A DNA stretch of 64,000 nucleotides from JARBAU01 sp040414675 (GTDB taxonomy: Archaea > Thermoproteota > Nitrososphaeria > Nitrososphaerales > Nitrososphaeraceae): assembly GCA_040414675.1 (NCBI GenBank), contig JBEDUN010000039.1, positions 62,001 to 126,000 of the forward strand, written 5' to 3'. Of the stretch, positions 38,191-47,323 are shown piece after piece; position 1 is the stretch's first letter; each line of letters begins with the position of its first letter. The notes beneath the pieces were generated by a model that was given only the letters and a program-made list of their open reading frames with translations, had not been told where the DNA came from and searched no databases. A program made the position numbers and the translations under genes.

Positions 38191-38532
38191 ATGGATAAGG
38201 AAAATAAGGATGTAGCATATGGATCTTTACTTAAGGAAACAACAAACCTGATCAAAAGTGACGACCGTAACGCCAATTTTAATGATTCTGATTACTCCAT
38301 CCAAAGAGGCGAGTGGTCCAATATATACAGTTCGAAAGCTCTTGCAAAGACCATGGAAGGCATGTTGTGTGGGAACGTAGTAGCAGAGTATAACGATAAC
38401 ATAGTACTAATAGATTTTGATTCTTCAAATCTGCGAGAGTATCTGGTGCCAAAATCAATAATCGAACGATTCGATGGCACGTATTTCTATCTAACTATCT
38501 CTCACGATGTATTGAAATCATATGGATTTTAG
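38191..38532 (+). CDS. hypothetical protein with a PRC-barrel-like C-terminus
   Basis: This is a 113-residue protein. The N-terminal half is polar and probably flexible. The C-terminal half (GNVVAEYNDNIVLIDFDSSNL, REYLVPKSIIERFDGTYFYLTIS) has the small-barrel pattern seen in PRC-barrel/DUF2171-type proteins, including the VPKSxxxxFDGxxxYL motif. Such domains bind other proteins or RNA. The start is ATG 38191. Confidence 0.65.
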   Translation: MDKENKDVAYGSLLKETTNLIKSDDRNANFNDSDYSIQRGEWSNIYSSKALAKTMEGMLCGNVVAEYNDNIVLIDFDSSNLREYLVPKSIIERFDGTYFYLTISHDVLKSYGF

Positions 38533-38826
38533 TTGAATATTCTAAAGTTCCAATTAAGAAAATCGGACTAATCAATCAGCTTCATAGTTCGTGACTAGAT
38601 TTTTGATAAATTGACAGAAGGGATTTAGATCAAACATATCTAGCCCTGGGTAAGAACTAAAAGCTTTAGCTGTCTCAACAATCGATTTATTTCGCCGCAT
38701 GAATAAATGGATTTTAGCTTACTGTATAATTCCTTGTGAAAGTTTTCGCACATTATTGTGGCAAAATGTAAAGATCATACCTAATAAAAATAGAACCAGA
38801 TTATTTCAAAAGACTTGCTAAAGATT

Positions 38827-38973
38827 GTGATAATATATGGGGTAGAAAGGGAAATTGAAGTATGCGATGAATGCGAACAAAGTTATCTTTTAGTAGATCG
38901 TAGATGCGAGTGTGGGAAAATATTATGCACATCTTGTTACTCATGGCATAAGGCAAGCATTGGTGGAGCATGA
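38827..38973 (+). CDS. zinc-ribbon micro-protein
   Basis: This is a 48-residue ORF with three closely spaced Cys pairs: CDEC, then CEC, then CTSC, followed by a His (YSWH). This arrangement suits one or two zinc sites. GTG 38827 is the likely start; TTG 38815 is in frame upstream. The Cys-rich pattern is unlikely by chance. It is probably a DNA- or protein-binding zinc ribbon. Confidence 0.6.
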   Translation: MIIYGVEREIEVCDECEQSYLLVDRRCECGKILCTSCYSWHKASIGGA

Positions 38974-39107
38974 ATTCAAGAAATATATGATCTCACGCAT
39001 TTTTCATAAACTAATTAATTTTCTCATGTTCAGTTTGTCTCGTGCCTTAATTTGTCTACGATAATACTATGTAATACCTTATATGATCTCAGCCATTTCA
39101 TTATTGT

Positions 39108-39626
39108 ATGGAACGAACATGCATTAATAATAAGAAATCAGAGGCGATACTGCTTGCTACCTTTTTCAGTATATCGCTAATTCTGTGGAATCTGCCTGAC
39201 TATCACATAGCCAGTGCCCAGAACAATTCTCCAATTTTAGTCCATGGAGGTGGTCGGGGGACTATTGTATGCGTAGATGGTTCGACAGTTCAATCAGATA
39301 TTTCGTTTATAATAGCCAACCCTAAATACCAGGGCAATCTTAAAGGTAATTGGAGCCTTAACGATTTTAGCGACCCATTTCAGTCCGGTTCAGTTGTAAC
39401 TGGAGGTCCAATATTCACAGGTAGTGCAAACTCATTGCATTACAATGTCACGGGTGAAACTCACAATCTCAAGGAGAAAATTAAATTGTGTAATCCGGCT
39501 CTCTTTGCACCTATTTCTATAGTAGGAGTATGCGGACGAAACGTCATCATTGATGTCGGACTTAAGACAGATGAATTGTTTGATGTTGTGAATCCTTTCT
39601 ACGGAGACGTGGTATGCCAGCGATAG
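39108..39626 (+). CDS. secreted hypothetical protein
   Basis: This is a 172-residue protein with an N-terminal signal segment (about 12-38, ending ASAQ) and a beta-rich mature domain. Cys pairs (IVCVDG, KLCNP, GVCGRN, VVCQR) may form disulphides, and N-x-S/T sequons are present. It is exported, but no family was recognised. The start is ATG 39108. Confidence 0.65.
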   Translation: MERTCINNKKSEAILLATFFSISLILWNLPDYHIASAQNNSPILVHGGGRGTIVCVDGSTVQSDISFIIANPKYQGNLKGNWSLNDFSDPFQSGSVVTGGPIFTGSANSLHYNVTGETHNLKEKIKLCNPALFAPISIVGVCGRNVIIDVGLKTDELFDVVNPFYGDVVCQR

Positions 39627-39866
39627 CATAAAAAACAATGTTAAGATACACAATGAAAACTTGTCTGGATGCCAATCTCAGAAAGCAACACGGAGTGTGC
39701 TCAGCTTGATTGAAATTACGATGATCCAAAAATGCAGACAACATAGAGACATACAAATAATGCTGCATGTGATTCAGGACAAATACTTTAATCTTGTACT
39801 AATCAGTACATGAGACAAGTTAGTCGATATGCAAGAGAAATTTATGAAGCAAGGCCCATTAGTTGC

Positions 39867-40688
39867 TTATAGAGGTTTAAAGTCGAGCACTCCACTTATG
39901 TCAAATAGATCAATCTCATTAGCCATCTCCTTGGCCTCATCAGCTTCTTCATTAGAATTATCCATACATAGATCGTAAAATTTACATAGCGTGCATTTAT
40001 TGTCTCTGTAGCGCTCGGTAAGCTTTGGCAGCATTGAAACATCATTTTTATGCAACGCATTAAGGAAAAGGTTTTTACGCCTCACCATTTCGTTCTTGAG
40101 AATTTCTCTTGAAATATCTCCTTTAGGAAGAAATACAGACCAGCTTTCTATCCCGGGTTCCTTGCCACTCCGTGGTTTAAAATAATAATCACCTTCGGAG
40201 TCACTCCGTATCCATCTAAACTCTTTGCAATTATATCTGATAGACAGTATGCCTTTTTCGATATTGGTTATCACTAGATAATAGAGCAGCTGCCTCAAAT
40301 AAGATCTGAACTTCTCGTCAGTTATATCCAAACGTTTTCCGCTAAGAGTATCCTTTAACTCTATGACTACTTCGTTGCTAACCATCACATCAGGATGTGC
40401 AATTATTCCATCAGACTCTATGTCAGGCTGCGCAACCCCAATATTCACAAGATTGGTGATAACAAATTCGCTGGCCTCTCCTCTAATAAAATTATGCATA
40501 GAATCGCTAGAAATAGGATCCATTTCGGGATGCTTTCTAGAAAAATACTGCTTTCTAATACATGTTGTTGGTATAATATCTGAAACGTGTACTTTATCAT
40601 CAATTCTTCTTCTACCCTCGTATCTCTGTTGGAGGTTTATATTAAGGAGATCAGTAAAATCTTTATTTCTGCGAATTGTTATTGTCAT
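39867..40688 (-). CDS. Cas4-like PD-(D/E)XK nuclease with Fe-S cysteines
   Basis: This is a 273-residue protein with the Cas4/AddB-type layout: one Cys near the N-terminus (Cys43 in IPTTCIRKQYF) and three near the C-terminus (Cys232, Cys235, Cys241 in CTLCKFYDLC), together ligating a 4Fe-4S cluster. The nuclease core between them has Asp100 (AHPD), then Glu110-x-Lys112 (VIELKD). RGEASE near 69-74 fits the additional acidic/His motif region. It would be a 5'-3' or Mn-dependent exonuclease. No CRISPR array or other cas gene is in the window, so a DNA-repair role is more likely. The start is ATG 40688. Confidence 0.85.
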   Translation of the reverse strand: MTITIRRNKDFTDLLNINLQQRYEGRRRIDDKVHVSDIIPTTCIRKQYFSRKHPEMDPISSDSMHNFIRGEASEFVITNLVNIGVAQPDIESDGIIAHPDVMVSNEVVIELKDTLSGKRLDITDEKFRSYLRQLLYYLVITNIEKGILSIRYNCKEFRWIRSDSEGDYYFKPRSGKEPGIESWSVFLPKGDISREILKNEMVRRKNLFLNALHKNDVSMLPKLTERYRDNKCTLCKFYDLCMDNSNEEADEAKEMANEIDLFDISGVLDFKPL

Positions 40689-41129
40689 TGATTCAAGTTC
40701 GATTTATACCAAATATATTCGATAGAATTCGCACTACCACGAAGTAGTTGGTGTCGACCTTATAACAGTGACCGTTGGTATCATCTGTCTACACACATAA
40801 ACCAGTTTCTAATCATTAGAATTGGCCACATATAAATTCTGATTGATAGGGAAATTATATTACAAGTTTTGAATAACCTTCTTGAAAGGGATACCACAAT
40901 CCTACAAACCAAGGTGAAATGCTCAGTAGGATTATTAGTTCGAATACCAAAAATGTGACTCCAATCTGTCAGAAATGGGGATTATTCATCGTTATCTGTC
41001 AGAAATTATTTACTTACCAGAATATTAAATTGGTCCTTGTAACTAAAGTGTTTATACTTGTTGTTAATAGAATTTCACTCTGCATAAAAAATGTTAATAT
41101 TATCAGCATTTTCTGATCATAGTATCAGC
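40689..41129. other. intergenic region, nothing recognised
   Basis: A divergent promoter region between the Cas4-like gene and the next plus-strand gene. A repeated CTGTCAGAAAT (about 40966 and 40996) is the only notable repeat. Confidence 0.45.
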
Positions 41130-41447
41130 ATGCAATACCATAAAGCTGCCTTTCTAGGTTCCGAAAGGTCAAAAAAAGCTCAAATCAAACTATTTGATTA
41201 TACTGGGTTCGCAATGTTAACTTATACAATCAAAAATATTAAAAATGATTTTCAACCAGTTGGAGAAGAAATGCTTGTCGGAAAAATGACTAGAGGAGAA
41301 GAGACAATGTTATTTATATGTGATCAGGATGGCTATGCAAAAGCTCAATCGAAGCCGCTATCTACTAGTAAAGGCGAAGAAATCTACAGAAAAATAGTAA
41401 GCGACGGAATGTCTGAATTTGTAGGTGAAATCAAAACTGTGACCTGA
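41130..41447 (+). CDS. hypothetical protein
   Basis: This is a 105-residue soluble protein from ATG 41130 (MQYHKAAFLGSERSKKAQIK); the frame is open back to 41091 but that part is not protein-like. It is mixed alpha/beta with a central TIKNIKNDFQPVGEEMLVGKM and a C-terminal helix. No family was recognised. Confidence 0.55.
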   Translation: MQYHKAAFLGSERSKKAQIKLFDYTGFAMLTYTIKNIKNDFQPVGEEMLVGKMTRGEETMLFICDQDGYAKAQSKPLSTSKGEEIYRKIVSDGMSEFVGEIKTVT

Positions 41448-41642
41448 AAGACCTAATTGTAAATTCAATTATTCCATCTAAATTTTTCTGTGAGTATCAG
41501 ATCCTTTGCCTGTATTTCCAAATAGTGGTAGCCGATTGGATATGTAAATCCATCATGTTCTAGTTAAAATAACCAATAACAGATATAGTATCAAAAAGAG
41601 GAACTCTAAATGAACTAATGAACTAACGGTTGACTTTTTATT

Positions 41643-42164
41643 ATGGTTTACACAAAGAAGAAAAAGGACAGATATTTGACCACCTCAAATACAGATGTAA
41701 ACACTAATAGAATCATGTCAGAGGAGCTGGCAGCAATGATAGATACGTGGGTCACAAGTTTCGTATACGTTACTGAACTACCTAATCGGATTATTGAACA
41801 GGCGATAAAGGAAGGATTTGATAAGGAGAAAATCAGACAAATAATTGTAACAAAACTTAGGGCGAGTGGGCTTTCTGATAGAACCATTAGAGACAGAATG
41901 CCTAGGGAGTTGAGACTAAAAAATTACCCCGAAACAAGAAAGAAAGCAGATAAGTCTACAACCAATTGGCAGAATTCTGCCAATTCAGAGGAAGCGCCAC
42001 CGATGACTGCATCCGTGGAGACCAACGAACCTGTTGATGGCAATAAGTACTCAATACCAACGGAATTGACAGAGGAGGAAATGAAACACATTCTAAGAAA
42101 TCAGTCCAATAATATATCAAAATTATTGAAAGTGGGATTAAAGGATGGACTAACCATGACATAG
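41643..42164 (+). CDS. hypothetical protein ending at an in-frame amber codon
   Basis: This is a 173-residue protein from ATG 41643. The N-terminus is basic. A helical core (SEELAAMIDTWVTSFVYV, IEQAIKEGFDKEKIRQII, LRASGLSDRTIRDRMPREL) could be a helix-turn-helix-like or adaptor domain. A polar linker and the final segment TELTEEEMKHILRNQ follow. The stop is TAG at 42162-42164, but the same frame continues for another 75 protein-like codons. The annotated end may therefore be a premature nonsense codon. Confidence 0.6.
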   Translation: MVYTKKKKDRYLTTSNTDVNTNRIMSEELAAMIDTWVTSFVYVTELPNRIIEQAIKEGFDKEKIRQIIVTKLRASGLSDRTIRDRMPRELRLKNYPETRKKADKSTTNWQNSANSEEAPPMTASVETNEPVDGNKYSIPTELTEEEMKHILRNQSNNISKLLKVGLKDGLTMT

Positions 42165-42392
42165 ATTGACAAGCTTTTATATGATGCAGCGACAAAATAT
42201 TGCGATGCTAATCGGCTAGACGAAGATGACCGGTATCAATGTTTGGGTGATTTAGACGGGCTCTTTACTCGGGCCTCTATGGAATTGGTTACAGAATTGT
42301 ACTGTGAGAACGAACGATTAAAGACGATCATTGCCAAAGAAAATTATCTCTCTTCAATATTTAAGCATATTTTCATCAATGGTAACAACTAA
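42165..42392 (+). pseudogene. in-frame continuation beyond the amber codon
   Basis: The frame of the preceding gene stays open from 42165 to TAA 42390-42392: IDKLLYDAATKYCDANRLDE, then CLGDLDGLFTRASMELVTEL, then a helical end KTIIAKENYLSSIF. It has no good start of its own (the first ATG is at about 42279), so it looks like the C-terminal part of a 249-codon gene cut by TAG. Readthrough, nonsense mutation and sequencing error are all possible. Confidence 0.5.
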
Positions 42393-42872
42393 GTGTGATT
42401 TTTATGGAACTATGAAACCATTAATGGTAATTACGATTCTGATCAGTACAAATTTATACAATGCCACGGTTCCTATTAGTGGCTATCAGATCTTTCCACA
42501 CCCCAGATATTAGATAGAAGCAAATTGAAAATAATCCAAAATCGATTGCAGTTTAGACCAACCATCACCAAAGTCCACTAATTAACCCTCAACATACTAA
42601 CTATTCATTTACGATCAAAAGTGTATTTTATAAAATGGTAAAGCCTCAAATTTTAGAATTTCTATTTTTTGACAGGCGAGCATACTGATCTACCTTTACG
42701 AACATTATCAAAGTATTAGAGATTTGTAAGTACATCCTAATTGTTTACTAACCAAAACCGCTGTCGAAATTCGAATATCCATCGGCTTGTCACAGATGCA
42801 CTTTTTATATTTTACTGTCGCCGAATTGGCAAATCGTGTAAATAAGCAGATTCTTGGTCACACGATTGACTA
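42393..42872. other. intergenic region, nothing recognised
   Basis: This is 480 bases between two convergent transcription units. No ORF of note was seen. Confidence 0.45.
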
Positions 42873-43577
42873 TTAAGAGACAATTTCAGTCCCGATTTGG
42901 ATCCCACCTTGAATTGAATTCAGAATATTAGGGATTTCTGCCTTTAGGATTCTAGTAGGTATTTTGGAGCGCTCTATGACTTTAAGGGCAACTATATCCA
43001 TTAAGTCATAAGTACCTGCCATCGAGCTTTCACTTTCGAGAAGCCTAAGGCATTGTTGTACTGTGATTCTCTTAAGGAGTTTAGCATTGTTATTAATATT
43101 GGGATCTGAATCATATATACCATCAACGTCAGTAGCATTAAGAAATCTTGAAGCGTTTACTATTTCAGCAATTAATGCTGATGTTGCGTTTGTACTTTGT
43201 CCGGGATGCAGGCCACCTGATATTACTATCTTTCCACTCTCCGCGGCCAATGCTACTTCCTCTAAATCTTTAGGGATCTTTGGATAGGCTTTGTCTTGCA
43301 ATGCAGCTAACAACAACTTTGCATTCAACCTCGAAACATTAATCCCCATGATATCTAAATTTGCTTCGTCTGAACCTAATGCCCTTGCGAGATCAATGTA
43401 ATGCCGGGCAATTCTTCCTCCTCCAGATATAACAATAGGTTGAACCTCCTTAATCGAGGAGAACATATCAGCGTATGCTCTAATCTTCCTCTCAGTCGTA
43501 TCTTCACCAAAAATACTACCACTTAGTTTGATTACTACCCGATTAGAGGTATAGGATTTTCGACTGTGTTCAATCAT
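42873..43577 (-). CDS. pyrH: uridylate kinase
   Basis: This is an archaeal UMP kinase of the amino-acid-kinase fold that phosphorylates UMP to UDP. Signatures are VVIKLSGSIFGED, VISGGGRIARHYIDLAR, ISGGLHPGQSTNATSALIAE and FLNATDVDGIYDSDP. I chose ATG 43577, which has GGGGAAG upstream and overlaps the stop of the upstream HD gene (ATGATTGA). A TTG at 43595 would add six residues. It is the last gene of a tmk-HD-pyrH operon. Confidence 0.93.
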   Translation of the reverse strand: MIEHSRKSYTSNRVVIKLSGSIFGEDTTERKIRAYADMFSSIKEVQPIVISGGGRIARHYIDLARALGSDEANLDIMGINVSRLNAKLLLAALQDKAYPKIPKDLEEVALAAESGKIVISGGLHPGQSTNATSALIAEIVNASRFLNATDVDGIYDSDPNINNNAKLLKRITVQQCLRLLESESSMAGTYDLMDIVALKVIERSKIPTRILKAEIPNILNSIQGGIQIGTEIVS

Positions 43578-44817
43578 GGTCTCTTCCCCTTTCAATTACA
43601 CTCCTAATGCACTTTTCAACACGATTTCTACTTTCCGCTGTTGTATACACTCTTAGCATGTTAAGAAATCCTGTTATGGAATCAATAATTGGTATTTCTG
43701 ATACAGGAATTTCATAAGCCCGCTTTCTATCAGACAGTATCACGGAACTTATTTCCTTTTTATTTGGAGTTAAGGGCATTGATGATGCTCTTGACGAATC
43801 CACAAACACTGAAGAACCACTAACGCCGGCAGTCTCTGCAATTCTTAACCCTAAATCGTTTAAGGTGCCTCTATTAATTTTTTTGAAGGTTGGATCATGT
43901 CTATGCAGGAACTTCTCATAAACGCATTTTAAAAGTTTCCGGCATTTATAGGATATAGCAAGCGTTGATGCAATTTTATTCTGATCTTTAAGTGAAGCAA
44001 TTCTCTCTAGCACTTTCTCGTCAGTCAATTCGGACAAGTTTTCCAAAGATATATCTGTTAGATTTAGTTGGTCATCAGCGAGAAGCATGGAATGGAATAG
44101 CATGACTTCAGCGGATCTTACTGTTTTATGAAAATAAACGGCTTTGAACATTTCATATCTTGAAATTAACATCGATTCGAAGGAATACAATGCCGATCTA
44201 TCCAATGCCAAATGGCCGTTAGATACTACCTGAAATGAGGTAACCAGTCTATGATAGTCAATATTTCCGTACTCTGCGCCTGTAAACATACCATCCCTAG
44301 GCAGATAATCCATTATATCAGCAGACAAGCTTCCAGCAATTATTTCATTAAGGAACTTTACTTTTGACTGGCCACACGATAGATTAGAAACCATTGTCGG
44401 GTCGTAGCCATATCTTGAAATGATGTCACTTATTTCACTCTTTAAAATGATCTCCTTCCCGATATCTTCGTGATTTTTTTTGCTCTTTTCATTCAAGACT
44501 TCTTCAAATAAATGTGAAAATGGTCCGTGGCCTATGTCATGGAGCAATGCTGCCAATCTGAGTTCTTGTATTTCTTCTTCACTTTTCAAATAGCCTTTTG
44601 ATAACAGTGTTTCACCAGCATATCCAGCTATATGCATTGTTCCAAGAGAATGCTCAAAACGAGAGTGCTGTGCACTTGGATATATTAGATGAGCTCCAGC
44701 AAGTTGTCTAATCCTCCTCAGTCTTTGAAATATTGGACTATCGAGGATATCGTGTTCAGCCTCTGTAAACCGAATATGTTTATGTATCGGATCGGTTATC
44801 TCTCCAACATATTTCAT
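43570..44817 (-). CDS. HD-domain phosphohydrolase (dNTPase/SAMHD1-like)
   Basis: This is a 415-residue HD protein. The metal ligands are His51 and His56 (QHSRFEHSLGTMHIA) and His93-Asp94 with His97 (LLHDIGHGPFSH); the more distal Asp is expected in the SADIMDYLPRD segment. This pattern and length match the dGTPase/SAMHD1-like group that hydrolyses dNTPs to nucleosides. Position between tmk (2-base gap) and pyrH (overlap) suits a role in balancing nucleotide pools. The start is ATG 44817. Confidence 0.9.
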   Translation of the reverse strand: MKYVGEITDPIHKHIRFTEAEHDILDSPIFQRLRRIRQLAGAHLIYPSAQHSRFEHSLGTMHIAGYAGETLLSKGYLKSEEEIQELRLAALLHDIGHGPFSHLFEEVLNEKSKKNHEDIGKEIILKSEISDIISRYGYDPTMVSNLSCGQSKVKFLNEIIAGSLSADIMDYLPRDGMFTGAEYGNIDYHRLVTSFQVVSNGHLALDRSALYSFESMLISRYEMFKAVYFHKTVRSAEVMLFHSMLLADDQLNLTDISLENLSELTDEKVLERIASLKDQNKIASTLAISYKCRKLLKCVYEKFLHRHDPTFKKINRGTLNDLGLRIAETAGVSGSSVFVDSSRASSMPLTPNKKEISSVILSDRKRAYEIPVSEIPIIDSITGFLNMLRVYTTAESRNRVEKCIRSVIERGRDHD

Positions 44818-44819
44818 GA

Positions 44820-45422
44820 TTATAATGAGTAACTTGGTACTACTTCGTTTACAAGTTTAAGAATGTCTTTATGGACGTGTTCTCTACTTCTTTCCCCATC
44901 AATTTCCTTCCAGTTGAATTGAATTGCAAGTTTATGGTAATTTTTATGCACACGATCCAACAATTCTTGATCTTGTTCAAATACATCGTCTGCTTCGACC
45001 CCTCTATCTTGGATAATCAATGGTTTTGCCCTCAGGATTATGACCAAATCTTCCCTAGGCATGCCTTGATCTAGAGTTAGTAACCAGGTAAGATCTAAAC
45101 CATTGGATAATCCATAAACCAGATTAGACTGATAGTATCTATTCATAATCAAAATCGTTCCATTATCCCTTGCAAGCTCTATATCCTTCTTTTTTTCCCA
45201 TCGGTTAGCAGAGAGCAGCATGTGTTTTAATTCGTTAGGATACTCGCGTTTGTGATTCAAGAAGGCACGGATTTCTGATCCTATTGGTGTAGTATAATCA
45301 GGAAAGCTTAGTATCAAACAATTCCTGCCTGATTGTTTTAGAGAATTCATGAGCATGTTGGACTGAGTCGCTTTTCCAACTTTATCAGTACCTTCAATCA
45401 CAATTATCCTACCATTTTTCAA
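44820..45422 (-). CDS. tmk: thymidylate kinase
   Basis: This 200-residue P-loop kinase converts dTMP to dTDP. The P-loop is EGTDKVGKAT (residues 10-19), the dTMP-binding Arg lies in MNRYYQSN, and the acidic residues of the LID region are near DRGVEADDVFEQ. The canonical EGxDGxGKST has Lys and Ala substitutions. The start is TTG 45422. It heads the tmk-HD-pyrH operon. Confidence 0.92.
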   Translation of the reverse strand: MKNGRIIVIEGTDKVGKATQSNMLMNSLKQSGRNCLILSFPDYTTPIGSEIRAFLNHKREYPNELKHMLLSANRWEKKKDIELARDNGTILIMNRYYQSNLVYGLSNGLDLTWLLTLDQGMPREDLVIILRAKPLIIQDRGVEADDVFEQDQELLDRVHKNYHKLAIQFNWKEIDGERSREHVHKDILKLVNEVVPSYSL

Positions 45423-45635
45423 TAAGAGAGTCCGAAGCTTACTTGCATAAAAGTATAATTGATTCCGACCTAGCCATAGGCTTTGATTTGACTAGAGTAA
45501 GATAATTGTTCAGAATAGAATTGGATACAGTCCGATTAAATAGGATAGTTAGTTTAGTTAGGATGCATTACATTGAAATTATTAACAAATTCGAAATGAA
45601 CACTTAAATCTTGATTGTATATATTATAACTAAGA

Positions 45636-45968
45636 ATGACTGGATTATCAGAATTGATACTTCAGGTTGGGGTTGGAGGGTTTGAATGGGTTATTATCAT
45701 TGTTATTGTAGTAGTACTTATATTCGGTGTAAAGAAAATTCCTGAACTTGCAAGAAGTTTTGGTAAGGCGTCGTCTGAATATGAAAAAGCCAAGATGGAA
45801 GCAAAGAATGAACTTCAGAGAGTTAAAAGCAAAAGTGGTGATGCCGTAGGTAGAGAAAAACTAGAATCTATAGCCGAAACCTTGGGGATTGATTATACAA
45901 ACAAGAATGATGAGGAGCTGAGGTTTGCTATTGATGCTGAAATTAATAAAAGTAAGAACCACCCATAA
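45636..45968 (+). CDS. tatA: twin-arginine translocase component TatA
   Basis: This is a 110-residue TatA/E protein. A short N-terminus and one membrane helix (about 17-34, EWVIIIVIVVVLIFG) are followed by the FGVKKIPELARSFGKAS amphipathic helix and a charged tail. It forms the pore for folded twin-arginine substrates, such as many copper or Fe-S redox proteins. TatC is not adjacent. ATG 45636 follows a TATATATTATA-like box (about 45617-45628). Confidence 0.95.
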   Translation: MTGLSELILQVGVGGFEWVIIIVIVVVLIFGVKKIPELARSFGKASSEYEKAKMEAKNELQRVKSKSGDAVGREKLESIAETLGIDYTNKNDEELRFAIDAEINKSKNHP

Positions 45969-46099
45969 ATAAAAAAATAATTAAGTCCTTATCCTTCTTA
46001 AGAAATCCCGACTTCCACTTCCACTTCACACTCGCACTCTACCGTTAGTGTCAAGTTTGTCAATTGTACAAACCAAATCGAATATGTTCAAGAATTTAA

Positions 46100-47224
46100 C
46101 TAGTAAGTCTTCAAAATATTATAGAAATTGTCCCTCTCCACAGGCTCGTAACCAATTTGCTTTATGGCATTTATGATCTTCTTAGAGGTCAATTCCGTTG
46201 ATCTCGCCCCCGTTGCGCTAACGACTTCTTCTCCGATTAGTGTACCACCAAAGTCATCGGCGCCATAATATAACGCTAGTTGGGCCATACCTATTCCATT
46301 CGTCAACCATGAGGATTGCAAATGATCAATCAAGCCGAAATATGCTATGCGTGAAACCGCAATCATCTTTACTAAATTAAGCCCTCCTGACGGGTATCGT
46401 ATTCTGCCCTCAGACTGCAAATCTGTAGCATTGGGTTCAAAACTCCAAGGAATAAAAGCCATAAATCCATTGGTTTTTTCTTGTAATTCTGCAATTTTTA
46501 TAATGTGTCTGGCTTGCTGTTCTTCGGTTTCAATAGTACCATACATCATAGTCGCTGATGATTTCAATCCAAGCTCATGTGCCTCTTCCATAATCCTAAG
46601 CCATTCAGAGCTCTTAATTTTAAGAGGGCTAATGTATGATTTGACATCGTCATCAAGTATCTCTGCTCCTGCACCTGGTAACGAGTCCAATCCAGATTCT
46701 TTAAGTCTAGCGAGAACCTCTTTTGTACTACTTCGTTCGATCTTGGCGATCATATCTATTTCAGAAGGTGATAATCCATGGATGGCTATTTTTGAAGATT
46801 TCCTTATCGCATCGAAGATGTCTTCGTAGTATTCTAATCCCAAGTTCGGATTATGTCCTCCTTGAAATAGCACTTGAGTAGTGCCTAGAGTTTGTGCTGA
46901 GATCAAGACACGCTTGAGCACATCTTCTTTAGACAAAGTATAAGTTTCGTTATTTCCAGGGGGCCTATAAAATGCACAAAATTTGCAATAAGTTACGCAG
47001 ACGTTTGTATAATTTAGTATAATATTGTTAATGAACGAGGCAGTATTGCCGAATAATTTTTGTCTCAACAAATTCGCAATTGCTCCTAATTTAACTACGT
47101 CAATAGATTTAACTAGTCGAATACATTCATTTATCCTGATTCGTTGACCACGAAGTATTTCTTCTAGTATATCGCTTAAGTCAGACTTTATGATCAAATC
47201 TTGTGCTAGTCCGATATTGTTCAA
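46100..47224 (-). CDS. mqnC: cyclic dehypoxanthinyl futalosine synthase (MqnC, radical SAM)
   Basis: This is a 374-residue radical SAM enzyme. The cluster motif CVTYCKFC gives Cys76, Cys80 and Cys83. The strings NYTNVCVTYCKFCAFYRPPG and TQVLFQGGHNPNLGLEYYED are typical of MqnC, which cyclises dehypoxanthine futalosine in the futalosine route to menaquinone. CofG/CofH of F420 synthesis are related but differ in these segments. It starts at TTG 47224, divergent from mqnE across 99 bases. Confidence 0.87.
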   Translation of the reverse strand: MNNIGLAQDLIIKSDLSDILEEILRGQRIRINECIRLVKSIDVVKLGAIANLLRQKLFGNTASFINNIILNYTNVCVTYCKFCAFYRPPGNNETYTLSKEDVLKRVLISAQTLGTTQVLFQGGHNPNLGLEYYEDIFDAIRKSSKIAIHGLSPSEIDMIAKIERSSTKEVLARLKESGLDSLPGAGAEILDDDVKSYISPLKIKSSEWLRIMEEAHELGLKSSATMMYGTIETEEQQARHIIKIAELQEKTNGFMAFIPWSFEPNATDLQSEGRIRYPSGGLNLVKMIAVSRIAYFGLIDHLQSSWLTNGIGMAQLALYYGADDFGGTLIGEEVVSATGARSTELTSKKIINAIKQIGYEPVERDNFYNILKTY

Positions 47225-47323
47225 TACTGATGATTTCTGACCTATTAATACTATTTAATCCTTACAAACACGTGAGCAAACTACGAGTAACTTATATGTT
47301 ATATTCATACTGATAGAACATAG

